DNA of 64,000 bases, from contig CAWFMF010000004.1 in NCBI GenBank assembly GCA_963816985.1, positions 868,001 through 932,000 on the forward strand, written 5' to 3'. Source of the stretch: JAIVJM01 sp963816985 (lineage in GTDB: Bacteria > Acidobacteriota > Blastocatellia > Pyrinomonadales > Pyrinomonadaceae). The notes under the pieces are model-generated. The model made no database searches and had not been told where the DNA came from. It was given only the letters and a program-made list of their open reading frames with translations. Below are positions 7,439-16,696 of the stretch, piece by piece. The position numbers and the translations under genes are program-made. How positions within the stretch are numbered: the first letter of the stretch is position 1; every line of letters starts with the position of its first letter.

Positions 7439-9051
7439 TGAATGAAACAAATAATCTTCTTGAATTGCCAGAAGGTTGGGCATTAGCAACTATTAGCGAT
7501 TTGATTGATGAAGAGGGAGTGTTTATTGATGGTGATTGGGTTGAAAGTAAAGATCAAGACCCTAATGGGGACGTTCGGTTAATCCAGCTTGCGGATGTTG
7601 GAGATGGAGTATACAGGAACAAATCTTCTCGCTACCTCACATTACAAAAGTCAGTTGATCTCGGCTGCACTTACCTTATAGCGGGTGATGTGCTCATTGC
7701 CAGAATGCCTGATCCTCTTGGTCGAGCTTGTATTTTTCCGGGAGACACCAAAACTTCTGTCACTGTAGTTGACGTTTGCATTGTTAGAACGGGTGCTCAC
7801 GGCGTAAATAATAAATGGCTAATGTATGCGATAAATAGCCATAAGTTTCGGGTTGAAGTTGCAGCTTTACAAAGTGGCTCTACTCGAAAAAGGATTTCAA
7901 GGGGTAATCTTGCTACACTTAAACTGCCAATCCCTCCACTTCTCGAACAACAACGTATCGTCAACAAGGTCGAAGAGCTTTTCACCAAGCTGGACGCGGG
8001 TATTAACGCGCTCAAGAAGGCGCGGGCGCAACTAGGGCGTTACCGTCAGGCGGTACTCAAAGCTGCGGTGACAGGCGAACTTACGCGCGAATGGCGCGAG
8101 GCTCACAGAGGCGAACTTGAGCCAGCAGCAGACTTGCTCGCACGCATCCTCACCGAGCGCCGCGCTAAGTGGGAAGTAGACCAGCTTGCCAAGATGCTAG
8201 CCGCAGGCAAACCGCCGAAGAACGATGATTGGAAGCAGAAGTATCAAGAGCCTATTGTACCCAACACAAGCGAATTGCCCGGATTACCGGGTAGCTGGAT
8301 GTGGACACGCGCAGAACAGCTTTGCGATTTTATAACCAAAGGAACAACTCCAACCGCAAATAAGCTCTTCAGCGAATCCGGTGAGATACCCTTCATTAAA
8401 GTTTATAATCTGACGCATATTGGGCGGCTTGATTTCACAGTTAAGCCCACCTTTGTAAGCTATGTAACGCATAACGGTGAATTAGCACGTTCAAAAGTTA
8501 TCTCCGGTGATGTGCTAATGAATATAGTTGGGCCTCCGCTCGGCAAGGTGTCCATTGTTCCTAACACTTATGAAGAATGGAATATCAATCAGGCAGTTGC
8601 CGTTTTTCGCCCGATGCCAAGCTTTGATAGAAAGTATCTCAGCATTTGTTTGCTAACAACGGAAATCCAGTCATGGGCAGAACAACGAGCCAAAGCAACG
8701 GCGGGACAGTTCAATCTTACGCTTGAAATTTGTCGCGATTTGCCTCTGCCCTTGCCTTCTCTTCTAGAGCAACAACAAATTGTTTCGGAAGTCGAACACC
8801 TGCTTTCCATTGCTGATGCGATGGAGCAGACCATCAAGCAGAGTCTCAAACAGTCCGAACGACTACGCCAGTCCATTTTGCAGCAGGCTTTCGCAGGACA
8901 ACTTGTGCCGCAAGACCCGAACGACGAACCGGCGTCCCGTCTGCTTGAGCGTATTCGTGAGGAACGCGCGCACGAATCCGAAGCAGCCCCAAAGCAGAAG
9001 CGAAAAAGCAGCAAACACAAGCAAGCAGCTCAAACTTCATTCTTCAGTTAA
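7438..9051 (+). CDS. hsdS: Type I restriction specificity subunit S
   Basis: 537 residues; the ATG overlaps the hsdR stop (TAATG). Two target-recognition domains (about 10-165 and 275-450) are each followed by a conserved spacer helix: LPIPPLLEQQRIVNKVEEL, and LPLPSLLEQQQIVSEVEHL in the second half. This two-TRD layout sets a bipartite target site. A helical stretch with GELTREWREAH lies between the halves. The C-terminus ends in a basic KQKRKSSKHKQ tail. It needs HsdM for activity. The target sequence cannot be predicted by eye. Codon use looks more AT-rich than the chromosomal flanks. Confidence 0.92.
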   Translation: MNETNNLLELPEGWALATISDLIDEEGVFIDGDWVESKDQDPNGDVRLIQLADVGDGVYRNKSSRYLTLQKSVDLGCTYLIAGDVLIARMPDPLGRACIFPGDTKTSVTVVDVCIVRTGAHGVNNKWLMYAINSHKFRVEVAALQSGSTRKRISRGNLATLKLPIPPLLEQQRIVNKVEELFTKLDAGINALKKARAQLGRYRQAVLKAAVTGELTREWREAHRGELEPAADLLARILTERRAKWEVDQLAKMLAAGKPPKNDDWKQKYQEPIVPNTSELPGLPGSWMWTRAEQLCDFITKGTTPTANKLFSESGEIPFIKVYNLTHIGRLDFTVKPTFVSYVTHNGELARSKVISGDVLMNIVGPPLGKVSIVPNTYEEWNINQAVAVFRPMPSFDRKYLSICLLTTEIQSWAEQRAKATAGQFNLTLEICRDLPLPLPSLLEQQQIVSEVEHLLSIADAMEQTIKQSLKQSERLRQSILQQAFAGQLVPQDPNDEPASRLLERIREERAHESEAAPKQKRKSSKHKQAAQTSFFS

Positions 9052-9071
9052 GCCCCGAAAGGAAAGTCAGA

Positions 9072-10124
9072 ATGGCTCTGTGGCTAGTCCGCGCCGGGAA
9101 GTACGGCGAACATGAACAGCACTTCTTAGACAACAACCGCGTCTATCTGACTTGGAGCGGGCTTCATAACACAGATCTGACGAAGGCAAGCAGCTACGAA
9201 GACATCAAAGCCGTCGTGCGCGATGCCGAGTCGCCCGACGCCACGCCGGGGAAGATCGCCAACAACGCCGGACAAGTCTGGGCCTTTGTCTTGGGAATGA
9301 ACGTCGGTGACTGGCTCGTGCTCCCGCTCAAGGTGAAGTCAGCTATTGCTGTCGGCGAGATCAAAAGTAAGTTCACTTATGACGCGAACGCTGAAGTGCC
9401 TTTTCAGTCTTGGCGTGATGTGCATTGGCTCGCCAAAGACGTACCACGTTCAGCCTTCGACCAGGACTTGCTCTACTCCTTCGGCGCGTTCCTGACCTTC
9501 TGCCAGATCAAGCGTAACGACGCCGAGCGGCGAGTCCGGCAGATGGCCCAGAACAACTGGCGCTCGACCCTCAAAGCTTTAACCCCTGGCAAAGAGGCCA
9601 TAGTTGCGGCCGACACTGAAGCTACGGAAGATGCCATTGACCTCGAACGTCTCGGACGGGACAGTATAGCCCGCCTCATCATCGGGAAGTTCAAAGGGCA
9701 CGGCATGGAGCGCCTCGTGGAGGCCATCCTCAAGGCACAGGGCTACACCACCTACCGCAGCCCCGAAGGGGCCGACAAGGGTGTGGATATTCTCGCCGCC
9801 CCCGGCCCGCTCGGCTTCGGCCGACCGCGCATCTGCGTCCAGGTGAAGTCGCAGGAGATGCCGGTTGACCGCCCGACGCTCGACCAACTCGTCGGCACGA
9901 TGCAGAACGTCCAGGCCGATCAGGGGCTGCTCGTCTCGTGGGGCGGCTTCAAGTCGTCGGTCGAGCGGGAGATCGCCAGCCAGTTCTTCCGCGTACGCCT
10001 GTGGGATCAGGACGCACTAATCAAAGAACTCCTCGACAACTACAGCCAGCTTGACGAAGACCTTCGCGCCGAGATTCCGCTGAAGCGCATCTGGACGGTC
10101 GCAACACAAGAAGAGGGAGAGTAA
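9072..10124 (+). CDS. EVE-like plus Mrr-type restriction endonuclease
   Basis: 350 residues; AAAGGAAAG precedes the ATG. The N-terminal ~150 residues resemble an EVE/PUA-like base-sensing domain (ALWLVRAGKYGEHE, GDWLVLP, AIAVGEI). The C-terminal half is an Mrr catalytic domain: HGMERLVEAILKAQGY, then GADKGVDILA and VQVKSQ, supplying the D...QxK nuclease core. Known of such fusions: type IV, modification-dependent cleavage or modification sensing. It lies 20 bases after hsdS and 8 bases before hsdM, so it is embedded in the type I operon. It could guard against incoming phage DNA carrying modifications that escape the type I enzyme. Intact. Confidence 0.82.
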   Translation: MALWLVRAGKYGEHEQHFLDNNRVYLTWSGLHNTDLTKASSYEDIKAVVRDAESPDATPGKIANNAGQVWAFVLGMNVGDWLVLPLKVKSAIAVGEIKSKFTYDANAEVPFQSWRDVHWLAKDVPRSAFDQDLLYSFGAFLTFCQIKRNDAERRVRQMAQNNWRSTLKALTPGKEAIVAADTEATEDAIDLERLGRDSIARLIIGKFKGHGMERLVEAILKAQGYTTYRSPEGADKGVDILAAPGPLGFGRPRICVQVKSQEMPVDRPTLDQLVGTMQNVQADQGLLVSWGGFKSSVEREIASQFFRVRLWDQDALIKELLDNYSQLDEDLRAEIPLKRIWTVATQEEGE

Positions 10125-10132
10125 ATAATTAG

Positions 10133-11590
10133 ATGGCTAACGATGCCGCCTCAATCGTCAATCGCGTCTGGAATTATTGCCACGCGCTACGTGACGATGG
10201 CGTTTCTTATGGAGATTACGTCGAGCAGTTGACTTACCTGCTTTTTCTCAAGATGGCGGACGAAGGCTCGAAGCTTCCCCCGCCGCTGGGCAAGCCTTCG
10301 ACTATCCCCGCAGGCTACGACTGGCCCAGCCTCTGCAACAAGATCGGCGACGAGTTAGAAGTCCACTACCGCCACATCCTCGAAACGCTCGGCAAGGAAA
10401 AAGGCTTGCTCGGCATCATCTTTCGCAAGGCGCAGAACAAGATTCAAGACCCCGCCAAACTGCGCCGACTCGTCGCGCTAATTGACGGCGAGACTTGGCA
10501 GGGACTGGACATAGACATTAAGGGCGAAATCTACGAAGGTTTATTACAGAAGAATGCCGAAGACACAAAGAGCGGCGCGGGCCAATATTTCACGCCCGCC
10601 CACTCATCCGTGCCATTGTCGAGGTCATGCGCCCGCAATCCGGTCAGACCGTTGCGATCCCGCAGCCGGGACAGGCGGATTTCTGCTTGCAGCACACGAT
10701 CACATCTCGCGCCTACCCAATCTCACACGCCAACAGAAGCAGTTCTTACGTGACGGTGCTCTGCACGGCTGGGAGATTGTGGATGCGACAGCACGACTCG
10801 CGTGATGAATCTTTACCTGCACGGTATCGGCGGCGAGAACAGCCCTATCAATGTTGGTGACAGCCTCGCGACTCTGCCCAGCACGAACTACAACATGGTC
10901 TTGACGAACCCTCGTTTGGCAAGAAATCCAGCATCACGATCATCAATGAAGAGGGTAAGGCTGATAAAGAATCCGTGGTCTACGAAGGCAAGACTTCTTC
11001 GCCACTACTTCCAACAAACAACTAAACTTCCTCCAACACATCTACACGCTTCTTGGAACACATGGCACTGCCGCCGTTGTAGTGCCTGACAACGTACTTT
11101 TTGAAGGCGGCGCGGGCGAACGCGTCCGCCGTCTGTGCTAGAACGCTGCGACGTTCACACACTCCTGCGACTCCCGACCGGCATCTTTTACGCACAGGGA
11201 GTCAAAGCCAACGTGTTGTTTTTTGATAAGAAGCCCGGACGCGAGCAGGCTTGGACAAAGACACTCTGGATTTATGACCTGCGCACCAATAAGCACTTCA
11301 CGCTAAAAACGAATCCTTTACGCGAAGACGACCTACAAAATTTCATCGCCAGTTACAACCCGCAGAACCGTCATGAGAGAGAAGAGACTGAGCGTTTCAA
11401 ACGCTTCGATTATGATGACCTCTACCAACGCGAGAAGCTGAGTCTCGATATTTTCTGGCTAAAAGATGAGAGCCTTGAGGATTCTGCCAACCTTCCCTCG
11501 CCCGAAATTTTAGCCCAAGACATCGCAGATAATTTAGAGTCAGCTTTGGAGCAATTCAACAGTATCGACGAGACGTTGACCACCAAGTAA
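10133..11590 (+). pseudogene. hsdM: Type I restriction methyltransferase HsdM, multiply frameshifted
   Basis: The N-terminal helical domain is readable from the ATG at 10133 (MANDAASIVNRVWNYCHALR) to GAGQYFTP near 10600. The frame then breaks. The SAM motif DPAAGTGGF is in another frame, and the catalytic NPPF is split, reading as TNPRLA with the continuation FGKKSS in a further frame. The tail from about 11135 (LERCDVHTLLRLPTGIFYAQG) is in a later frame. Each break is repaired by adding one base, often in a short run, and at least six are needed between 10590 and 11140. The motifs are otherwise well conserved. Either very recent decay or sequencing deletions. If truly broken, HsdR and HsdS would be inactive. 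Confidence 0.88.
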
Positions 11591-11702
11591 AGGAATGCTT
11601 TGACTACATGTCCCTCGTGGCAGGTTAATACGTGACATGAGCTTTATTAAGGTAAGCTTTCTTAGTCAACAAATGCTTCATCGCCTGAAAAGTTTACCGC
11701 GT

Positions 11703-11708
11703 TATAAT
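11703..11708 (+). promoter_or_regulatory. Isolated TATAAT box
   Basis: Perfect TATAAT in the gap between hsdM and the TPR-Fis pseudogene (11591-11801). No -35 box and no obvious downstream gene on this strand. Confidence 0.2.
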
Positions 11709-11801
11709 GCTCGGTGTTCGGGGCCGTGGCGCTTTCGGCGCGCGTATTGAGCCCGCTTGCTCTACGCTGAACAGGGGAGCCTGTCACACGGCCCCGCCCT
11801 C

Positions 11802-13304
11802 TCACGCATCTTTTTTGATGATGCTCCGCTTGCGCTTCTCGGCTGGCTTCCGCTTCCTGAGAAGTTTCTTGTGGCGCTTGTCCAGCATCGAGCCGAGGGT
11901 CTGATACCGGACGCCTAGCAGCTTCGCCGCCCGTGTGACACTACCCCCTTCCTTCTCTAACGCCTGCTCGATGAGCCGCGCCTCGAACTCGCTGCACGGC
12001 GCTGTAGAAGGTGAAGTTCTTGTCGTCGCAGCCTCGCATCCCCGCCAGCGCCGCTTGACGACCACGCCCGCGCACGCCCGCAGCCGCGCGATGTCCTCGG
12101 CGTCCTGCGTGTCCTTCAGAAACTCGTCGGCGCAGCTGTAGACGTCATAGGCCCTCGGACGTCCGACAGCGCGCTTCGACGCGCCGTGCTCTTCGATGAG
12201 CGTCAGCGCGGCCGTCCCGGCCTAGCGAGTTGGCCCCGGCCTCGCGCGCCACGCGCATCGCGTGCCGCAGGATGATGATCGAGCCGTCGCCGCTCCCGAG
12301 CCTCGCCCAGATCGTCCCTTGCAACCGTCAGCGCGTCGGCCAGCAGCGCGGCCTCGCCGCCCTGCTCAAGAGTCTTGACGACGCCCGCCATGACGCGGTC
12401 GGCCTCCCTGAACTTCTTCTCCGCCACCAGCACGCCGCGCGCGCGTCTCGTCCACCTGCGCGAGATTGCCCGGGTCTTTGAGCTTGCGTGAAGATGAGCT
12501 GCGCGCGGTCGAGCTGCTCGTGCGCGTCGGGGTAGCGCCCGAGTTTGTAGAGCAGGCAAGGCGAGGTTGTTCAGGTTTAGCGCGCAATATCTCTCGTGAT
12601 TCGCCTGCTCGTAGTGGAAGATGGCGGCGGTGTACTCCATGATCGCGCTGTCGAAGTACTCCGCACGGCGCTCGGCGGTGCCGAGCATGCCTGAAGAATC
12701 AGCCCCTTCTGCCCGTGCCACCTGCCCTTGAGCGCGTCGCCGGCCGATCCCGAAGAGCGGCTCGGCCTCTTTGAGGAGGTCGAGCGCCTCGTAATATTTG
12801 TTCTCGCTGACGTCGACGAGGGTGCGTCCTGATGAGGATTTTCGGCCTTCAACTCCACGTCGGCGTCGGTGGAGAGGCTTCATCGCCTCGTTCATCATCA
12901 GGCGCGCCTCGTCGAACGCGCCCAGACGCCAGTAGCAGATGCCCAGCTCGTACTGCGCCTCCGAAGCCTTCGACGCCATCCCCTGCGAGCGGAACGTCGC
13001 CAGCGCCTCGAAAAGCAGGTCTTTGGCCTCCTCCTGAGCGCCGGCGATGTGCCGGGCGCTGCCGAGCCAGCCGGTCAGAGTGCCGCATTGGAGCAGGACT
13101 TCGGCTCTCGGCCGTGGCCTCCATCCGCGCCGTCTCCGGCCTCTGCCCGACGCCCTGCCAAAGGTCGCCCAGAGCCTCCGCAGCCGCCTCGAACTGCCCC
13201 TTGTGGATGAAGTCCGCGGCAAGGCGGCAGCGAAGGAGAGCCCGCCCGTCCGCGGTTGCCGGGGGCGCATCTAGTTGCTTCAGGTATTCATCTGCTAAAG
13301 TCAT
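11802..13304 (-). pseudogene. TPR plus Fis-type HTH regulator, multiply frameshifted
   Basis: Reads from MTLADEYLKQLD at 13304 through ADFIHKGQFEAAAEALG, then moves into other frames that continue a coherent TPR protein: GICYWRLGAFDEARLMMNEA, AAIFHYEQANHERYC, and FLKDTQDAEDIARLRACA. It ends in an intact Fis-type HTH in the last 60 residues (RLIEQALEKEGGSVTRAAKL, then YQTLGSMLDKRHKKLL and a basic tail). I recall this architecture, about 500 residues of TPR with a C-terminal Fis HTH, from Acidobacteriota regulators. At least four single-base shifts are needed. It was probably a transcription regulator. The adjacent frameshifted lipoprotein is divergent from it. Confidence 0.8.
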
Positions 13305-13420
13305 GTGAGGTCAGCCTTTCTCTGTGAATGCCACGTTTTCGGCATACACAACAACGCCGCCGAATCTTCAAGACTCAGGCGATTCGCGCTGAATAACTTA
13401 TAAAACAAAGTGAGAGGAAA

Positions 13421-13677
13421 ATGATGCGCAAAGCTCTCAGCGTAGTAGCCCTCGTGCTTCTACTGCTCCGCGCAAGCTGGCTACATGCGAGAACGGTTCG
13501 CCTGAACCGCCGCCTCCGCAACCGGCGACCGCCGTTCAAGGGCCGACTACAGACGGCGAGATGGATACGGGAGCGACGACCACGACCGCAGACGGTTACA
13601 TGGGGAACGGTGCGGCAGCTACTTTCATCGAGACAGTGTTAGCCCTACTCGCACGAACTAATGCGCAGCCAGTCTAG
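13421..13677 (+). pseudogene. Small secreted lipoprotein-like gene with one frameshift
   Basis: GAGAGGAAA precedes an ATG encoding a signal-like start, MMRKALSVVALVLLLL. A second frame then encodes CENGSPEPPPPQPATAV, a Thr/Gly-rich stretch and a C-terminal helix ending at TAG 13675-13677. Joining the two frames with one base correction near 13480 puts a Cys right after the hydrophobic segment, as in a lipobox. It is divergent from the TPR-Fis regulator, a likely partner pair. Either a decayed gene or a sequencing deletion. No function assigned. Confidence 0.5.
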
Positions 13678-14276
13678 CCGTAGCAAGCTACCCGATGGCG
13701 GCTTAGGATAAGTGTGCTTGCGTGTGAGAGTCTAAGAAAGTAGAGGCGACGCCCACAGCGCGAGAGAATGACGCCGTGAGAGACAGAATGCAATAGATTT
13801 TGCAGAAGCCAAGTAGCAGGGCCGTGTGTCGGTAAAAAGTGATGAGCGTAAAGGGAGGGTGATACAGCCGATACGCGCGCCTTGTGCGCCACGTGCCCAG
13901 ACGCCGCAGATCATATCTATGACGGCATTGCGGGCAAGCTAGCTTCTTACAGTGGTGAGATAACTATCTTCTTACGAAGATCGATACCGCCCCTCCGGTA
14001 CATCTTTCGCCTCCGAGGGCTTCGCCGCCTCACGAATCAATGAATAGTGGCGCGTGACGGCGGGCGTATAATACGCCTCGCCTCGTTCCGTGTTATATGC
14101 CCCAATAGTCAGAGATCGCCGGCTTTTCAGAGACTCCTGTCGGATTATGCGCCCGAATGGGCGTCTTTACCGGCGGCGAGCAGATATCTACGATGCGTTA
14201 GAACCGCCTGACGTTGCGACATGCCGACAGGCAGAAGAAAGTCTGCCGATGTGGTCATACCGCAACCGGGAGGCGG

Positions 14277-14321
14277 TCTAACATCTCGCTCAACCGACCG
14301 CGAGGGAGCGCGGCTTTCATC
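14277..14321. repeat. Repeat copy A (attC-like)
   Basis: Begins TCTAACATCTCGCTCAACCG, has a GCG-rich imperfect hairpin, and ends GCGGCTTTCATC. The layout resembles the R-box/L-box start of an integron attC site, but no clear GTTRRRY end is seen. Confidence 0.4.
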
Positions 14322-14430
14322 CGCAAGACGTGGGTGCTTGATACGTTGTGTGCGCAGCGGGTTATCTCAGCGTTATGCCGCCTGATAGAAACGTGGTGAG
14401 ACGCGGAAAGTGTCACCCCGTTTCAGGGGC

Positions 14431-14480
14431 GGTTGAACATCTCATTGAACGCGACGCCTCGATAGCATGGCTTTCATCGG
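14431..14480. repeat. Repeat copy B
   Basis: 14441-14479 matches 16641-16679 (copy C) at 35 of 39 bases, including the shared core GACGCCTCGATAGCAT and the end CTTTCATCG. A small CCCC...GGGG hairpin lies just upstream. Confidence 0.7.
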
Positions 14481-14564
14481 TGTCTTTGCAATCAGGTAGA
14501 ATGCTATCCGCTCGCCGCGCGTTAATTCGGGCGTTCGGCGGCTTCCTTTTATGCGAAGAAGCGA

Positions 14565-14592
14565 TTGCCCTTTGGTGAAATAGTTATAGAAT
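14565..14592 (+). promoter_or_regulatory. Possible promoter of the small membrane protein
   Basis: TTGCCC (14565-14570), a 16-base spacer and TAGAAT (14587-14592), about 45 bases before the ATG at 14638. Confidence 0.35.
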
Positions 14593-14637
14593 CTATATCC
14601 TTGTACCTAGCATGGATAAAACATAGGAGGTTATTTT

Positions 14638-15003
14638 ATGGCCGGAATGTATGGTAGCTTCGGAGACATAAAAAAAGCTGTCGGTGTCGTTATGGTTTTA
14701 TTGGTCGCCGCATTTATCTTAGGCATCGTTGTAGGGTATAAGGCCGGTTCACCGCCGTCAGGTGCTCCTAGTCCAACGAGCCAAACAGACATTGAACGGC
14801 GTGCTGATGAGATAATTGAGGAGGCTCAACGCAAGAGTAATATGAATAACAGTGGTTCACTTAGCGGAAATAATGGCTCTGGGAACACGCAAACAAACAC
14901 ATCTGATCTCGAAGCGGCTGAAAGAGAAATGCAGAAAATGGTCGAAGAGTATAATAAAAAGCCTAGTCAAGAGAATAAAGCGAAAGAAAAACAAAGCCAT
15001 TGA
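14638..15003 (+). CDS. Small single-pass membrane protein, unknown
   Basis: 121 residues with a strong AGGAGGT ribosome site. The N-terminus is short and cytoplasmic-like (MAGMYGSFGDIKKA). One transmembrane helix spans about 14-35 (VVMVLLVAAFILGIVVGY). The tail is polar, with a Pro/Ser linker, a charged helix (IERRADEIIEEAQRKSN), an Asn/Gly/Ser stretch and a Lys/Glu-rich C-terminus. Base composition is more AT-rich than the chromosome. It lies between the attC-like repeats and the IS110 element and is one of few intact genes in this half of the island. No family recognised; could be a cassette-like passenger. Confidence 0.72.
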   Translation: MAGMYGSFGDIKKAVGVVMVLLVAAFILGIVVGYKAGSPPSGAPSPTSQTDIERRADEIIEEAQRKSNMNNSGSLSGNNGSGNTQTNTSDLEAAEREMQKMVEEYNKKPSQENKAKEKQSH

Positions 15004-15124
15004 CGTTGCCTTCTTCGCCGTTGCTTGAATGCTATTCTGGCATGTATGTGTTTTGCGTATTCTAGAAATTAAGCCGCCGCCGAACAACCCATCTGAGGCG
15101 TTCGAGTCAAGCAGGACTTCGCCC

Positions 15125-16377
15125 TCACGCCGGATTCTGCGCCGCATAGTTGAGTAGCGAAGAGCCTTTCCTGCGCAGCCCCTCCAGGTACTTCACCTCG
15201 TCGTAAGGCGTGCGCGTCTGCCAACACCGGTAGATGATTCTGATCCACTTGAAGGCCAGCGCCCGCACCGCCGCCTGATGGCCGCACCGCTCGCCCGCTG
15301 CTGTTCATAATAAGCCTTGGCCCAGAACGAATGACGGACGGACTGTGCCGCATACTCGTGGAAGCTCTGGCGCAGGAACTTCGGGCAGAAGTAGCGCCAC
15401 CTCACCCGGCAGCTCTGCCCGCTCCGCTCGATGACGGGCGCGATGCCGGAGAGCTGCGCCAACTCGTCCGCCGACTGCCACCGCCCCCGATCCGCGCCCA
15501 GCGCCGCCGTGAGCCGCGCGGCATAGTTCTGCCCGGCCCCGGGCAGTGACTTCAGGAGCGCGAAGTCCTCGTTGACGGCGCACAGGGCGGCGACCTCAGT
15601 GTCGAACTCGGCGATGGCGGCGAGCGTCGTCTTCATCTGCGAGGCGAGCGCCTTGACCATCAGCACGGAAGAGGCAATGACGGCCTGGTCGGTGACCAGC
15701 GGCACGGCCTGCCTGATCGCCTCGACCCGCTTCTCGATGGCCTCTTTCCTGACCGAGTTGTGCGCCCGAAAGAACTTCGTGAGCGTCTCACGTCGTACCC
15801 GGCGCAAGCTCTCCAGGGAAGGCCAGCGCAAGAGGAAGTCACAGACCAGCGTGGTGCGGATGTCGGGGAACGAGTCCAGCACCTGCGGGAAATAAGACTT
15901 CAACAGCGAGGTCATCCGGTTACTGATGCGGGTGCGGTCATCAACCAGGCGGCGGCGATGCTCGACCAGGTAGCGCAAGGTGCGCGTTCGCTCCGAGTCC
16001 GGGTGCCAGGCCCGGAGGTGGTCGCGATGGGAGGAGAGCAACTCGGCGAGGTAGGCGGCGTCCGCCGAGTCGTCTTTACGGCGGGATGGCGAGAAGGCTT
16101 CGCGGTAGCGAGAGAGCGTGGAGGGGTTGACGGGGTAGAGCGTGATGAAGTCATACTTCATCAGGGCGTAGATGAGCGGGCCACGAGACTGTTCCAGACA
16201 GACGGCGACCTTCTGCCCGCCGAAGCGCGCGCGTAAAGCGGCGGCCCACTCGCCGATGGACTCAGGTGAATGAAGTAGGGTGGTCGCCTCGCGCCGCCCC
16301 GTCGTCGGCTCGATGAGGCAGATGTCGTGCTTGGAGTCAGACCAGTTGATCCCTAAGAGCGCGGCGTAATCAGCCAT
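15125..16377 (-). pseudogene. IS110-family transposase with one frameshift
   Basis: Start ATG at 16377 (MADYAALLGINWSDSKHDI), with GGAGG upstream. The N-terminal RuvC-like DEDD domain shows the first Asp in NWSDSKHD, the Glu in VCLEQSRGP and the Asp pair in RKDDSADAAY. The C-terminal domain carries SLPGAG and a conserved GIAPV.. region. Near 15290 one base is missing. The true end in the other frame, HQAAVRALAFKWIRIIYRCW to NYAAQNPA, stops at 15125-15127. IS110 elements lack terminal inverted repeats and use a bridge RNA from their non-coding end. Element borders not determined. Confidence 0.88.
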
Positions 16378-16696
16378 CGCAGTCCTCCGTAAAAGAGAGT
16401 GCATCGAGCTCGGAGAACATGCTGGCAATAGCTCTGCGAGATAGTTATAGTAGCGCGCGCTCGGCGCGCATCATCTGAGGAGTCGTTGTCGAGCTAAAGA
16501 AGCTGGCGGGTGTGCGAACAGGTTGTTAGAGGCGTCGCGAGCGCCTTTCATTCAAGATTCGTCACACCCGCCCGGCATGTTCTTCCCTCGCTCTGACTCT
16601 AGCGAACCAGAGCCGAAGAATGAACCTCGACAACCTATAACTCATTCAACCCGACGCCTCGATAGCATCTCTTTCATCGTCTTCTCCTGCGGGTAG
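16378..16696. other. Non-coding region upstream of IS110 with repeats C and D
   Basis: No supported gene. Copy C (16632-16680) matches copy B. Copy D (16521-16553) contains TTGTTAGAGGCGTCGCGAGC and CTTTCATTC. The part next to the transposase start could be the IS110 non-coding end, where a bridge RNA would lie; this is inferred from the family only. Confidence 0.4.
16632..16680. repeat. Repeat copy C
   Basis: Partner of copy B at 14431-14480: 35 of 39 identical bases over 16641-16679, including CTCGATAGCAT and CTTTCATCG. Confidence 0.7.

Larger units (their letters stand above)
13678..14637. other. Non-coding stretch with degenerate attC-like repeats
   Basis: No reading frame here has a ribosome site or a coherent protein. 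It holds repeat copies A (14277-14321) and B (14431-14480), an inverted pair GTTAGAACCGCC (14197-14208) / AGGCGGTCTAAC (14271-14282), and a palindromic TATAAT box, GGCGTATAATACGCC, near 14063-14077. Confidence 0.5.

Noticed and set aside
13674..13914. Two small minus-strand frames in the repeat region
   Set aside because: No ribosome sites and overlapping frames of similar quality; nothing supports translation.
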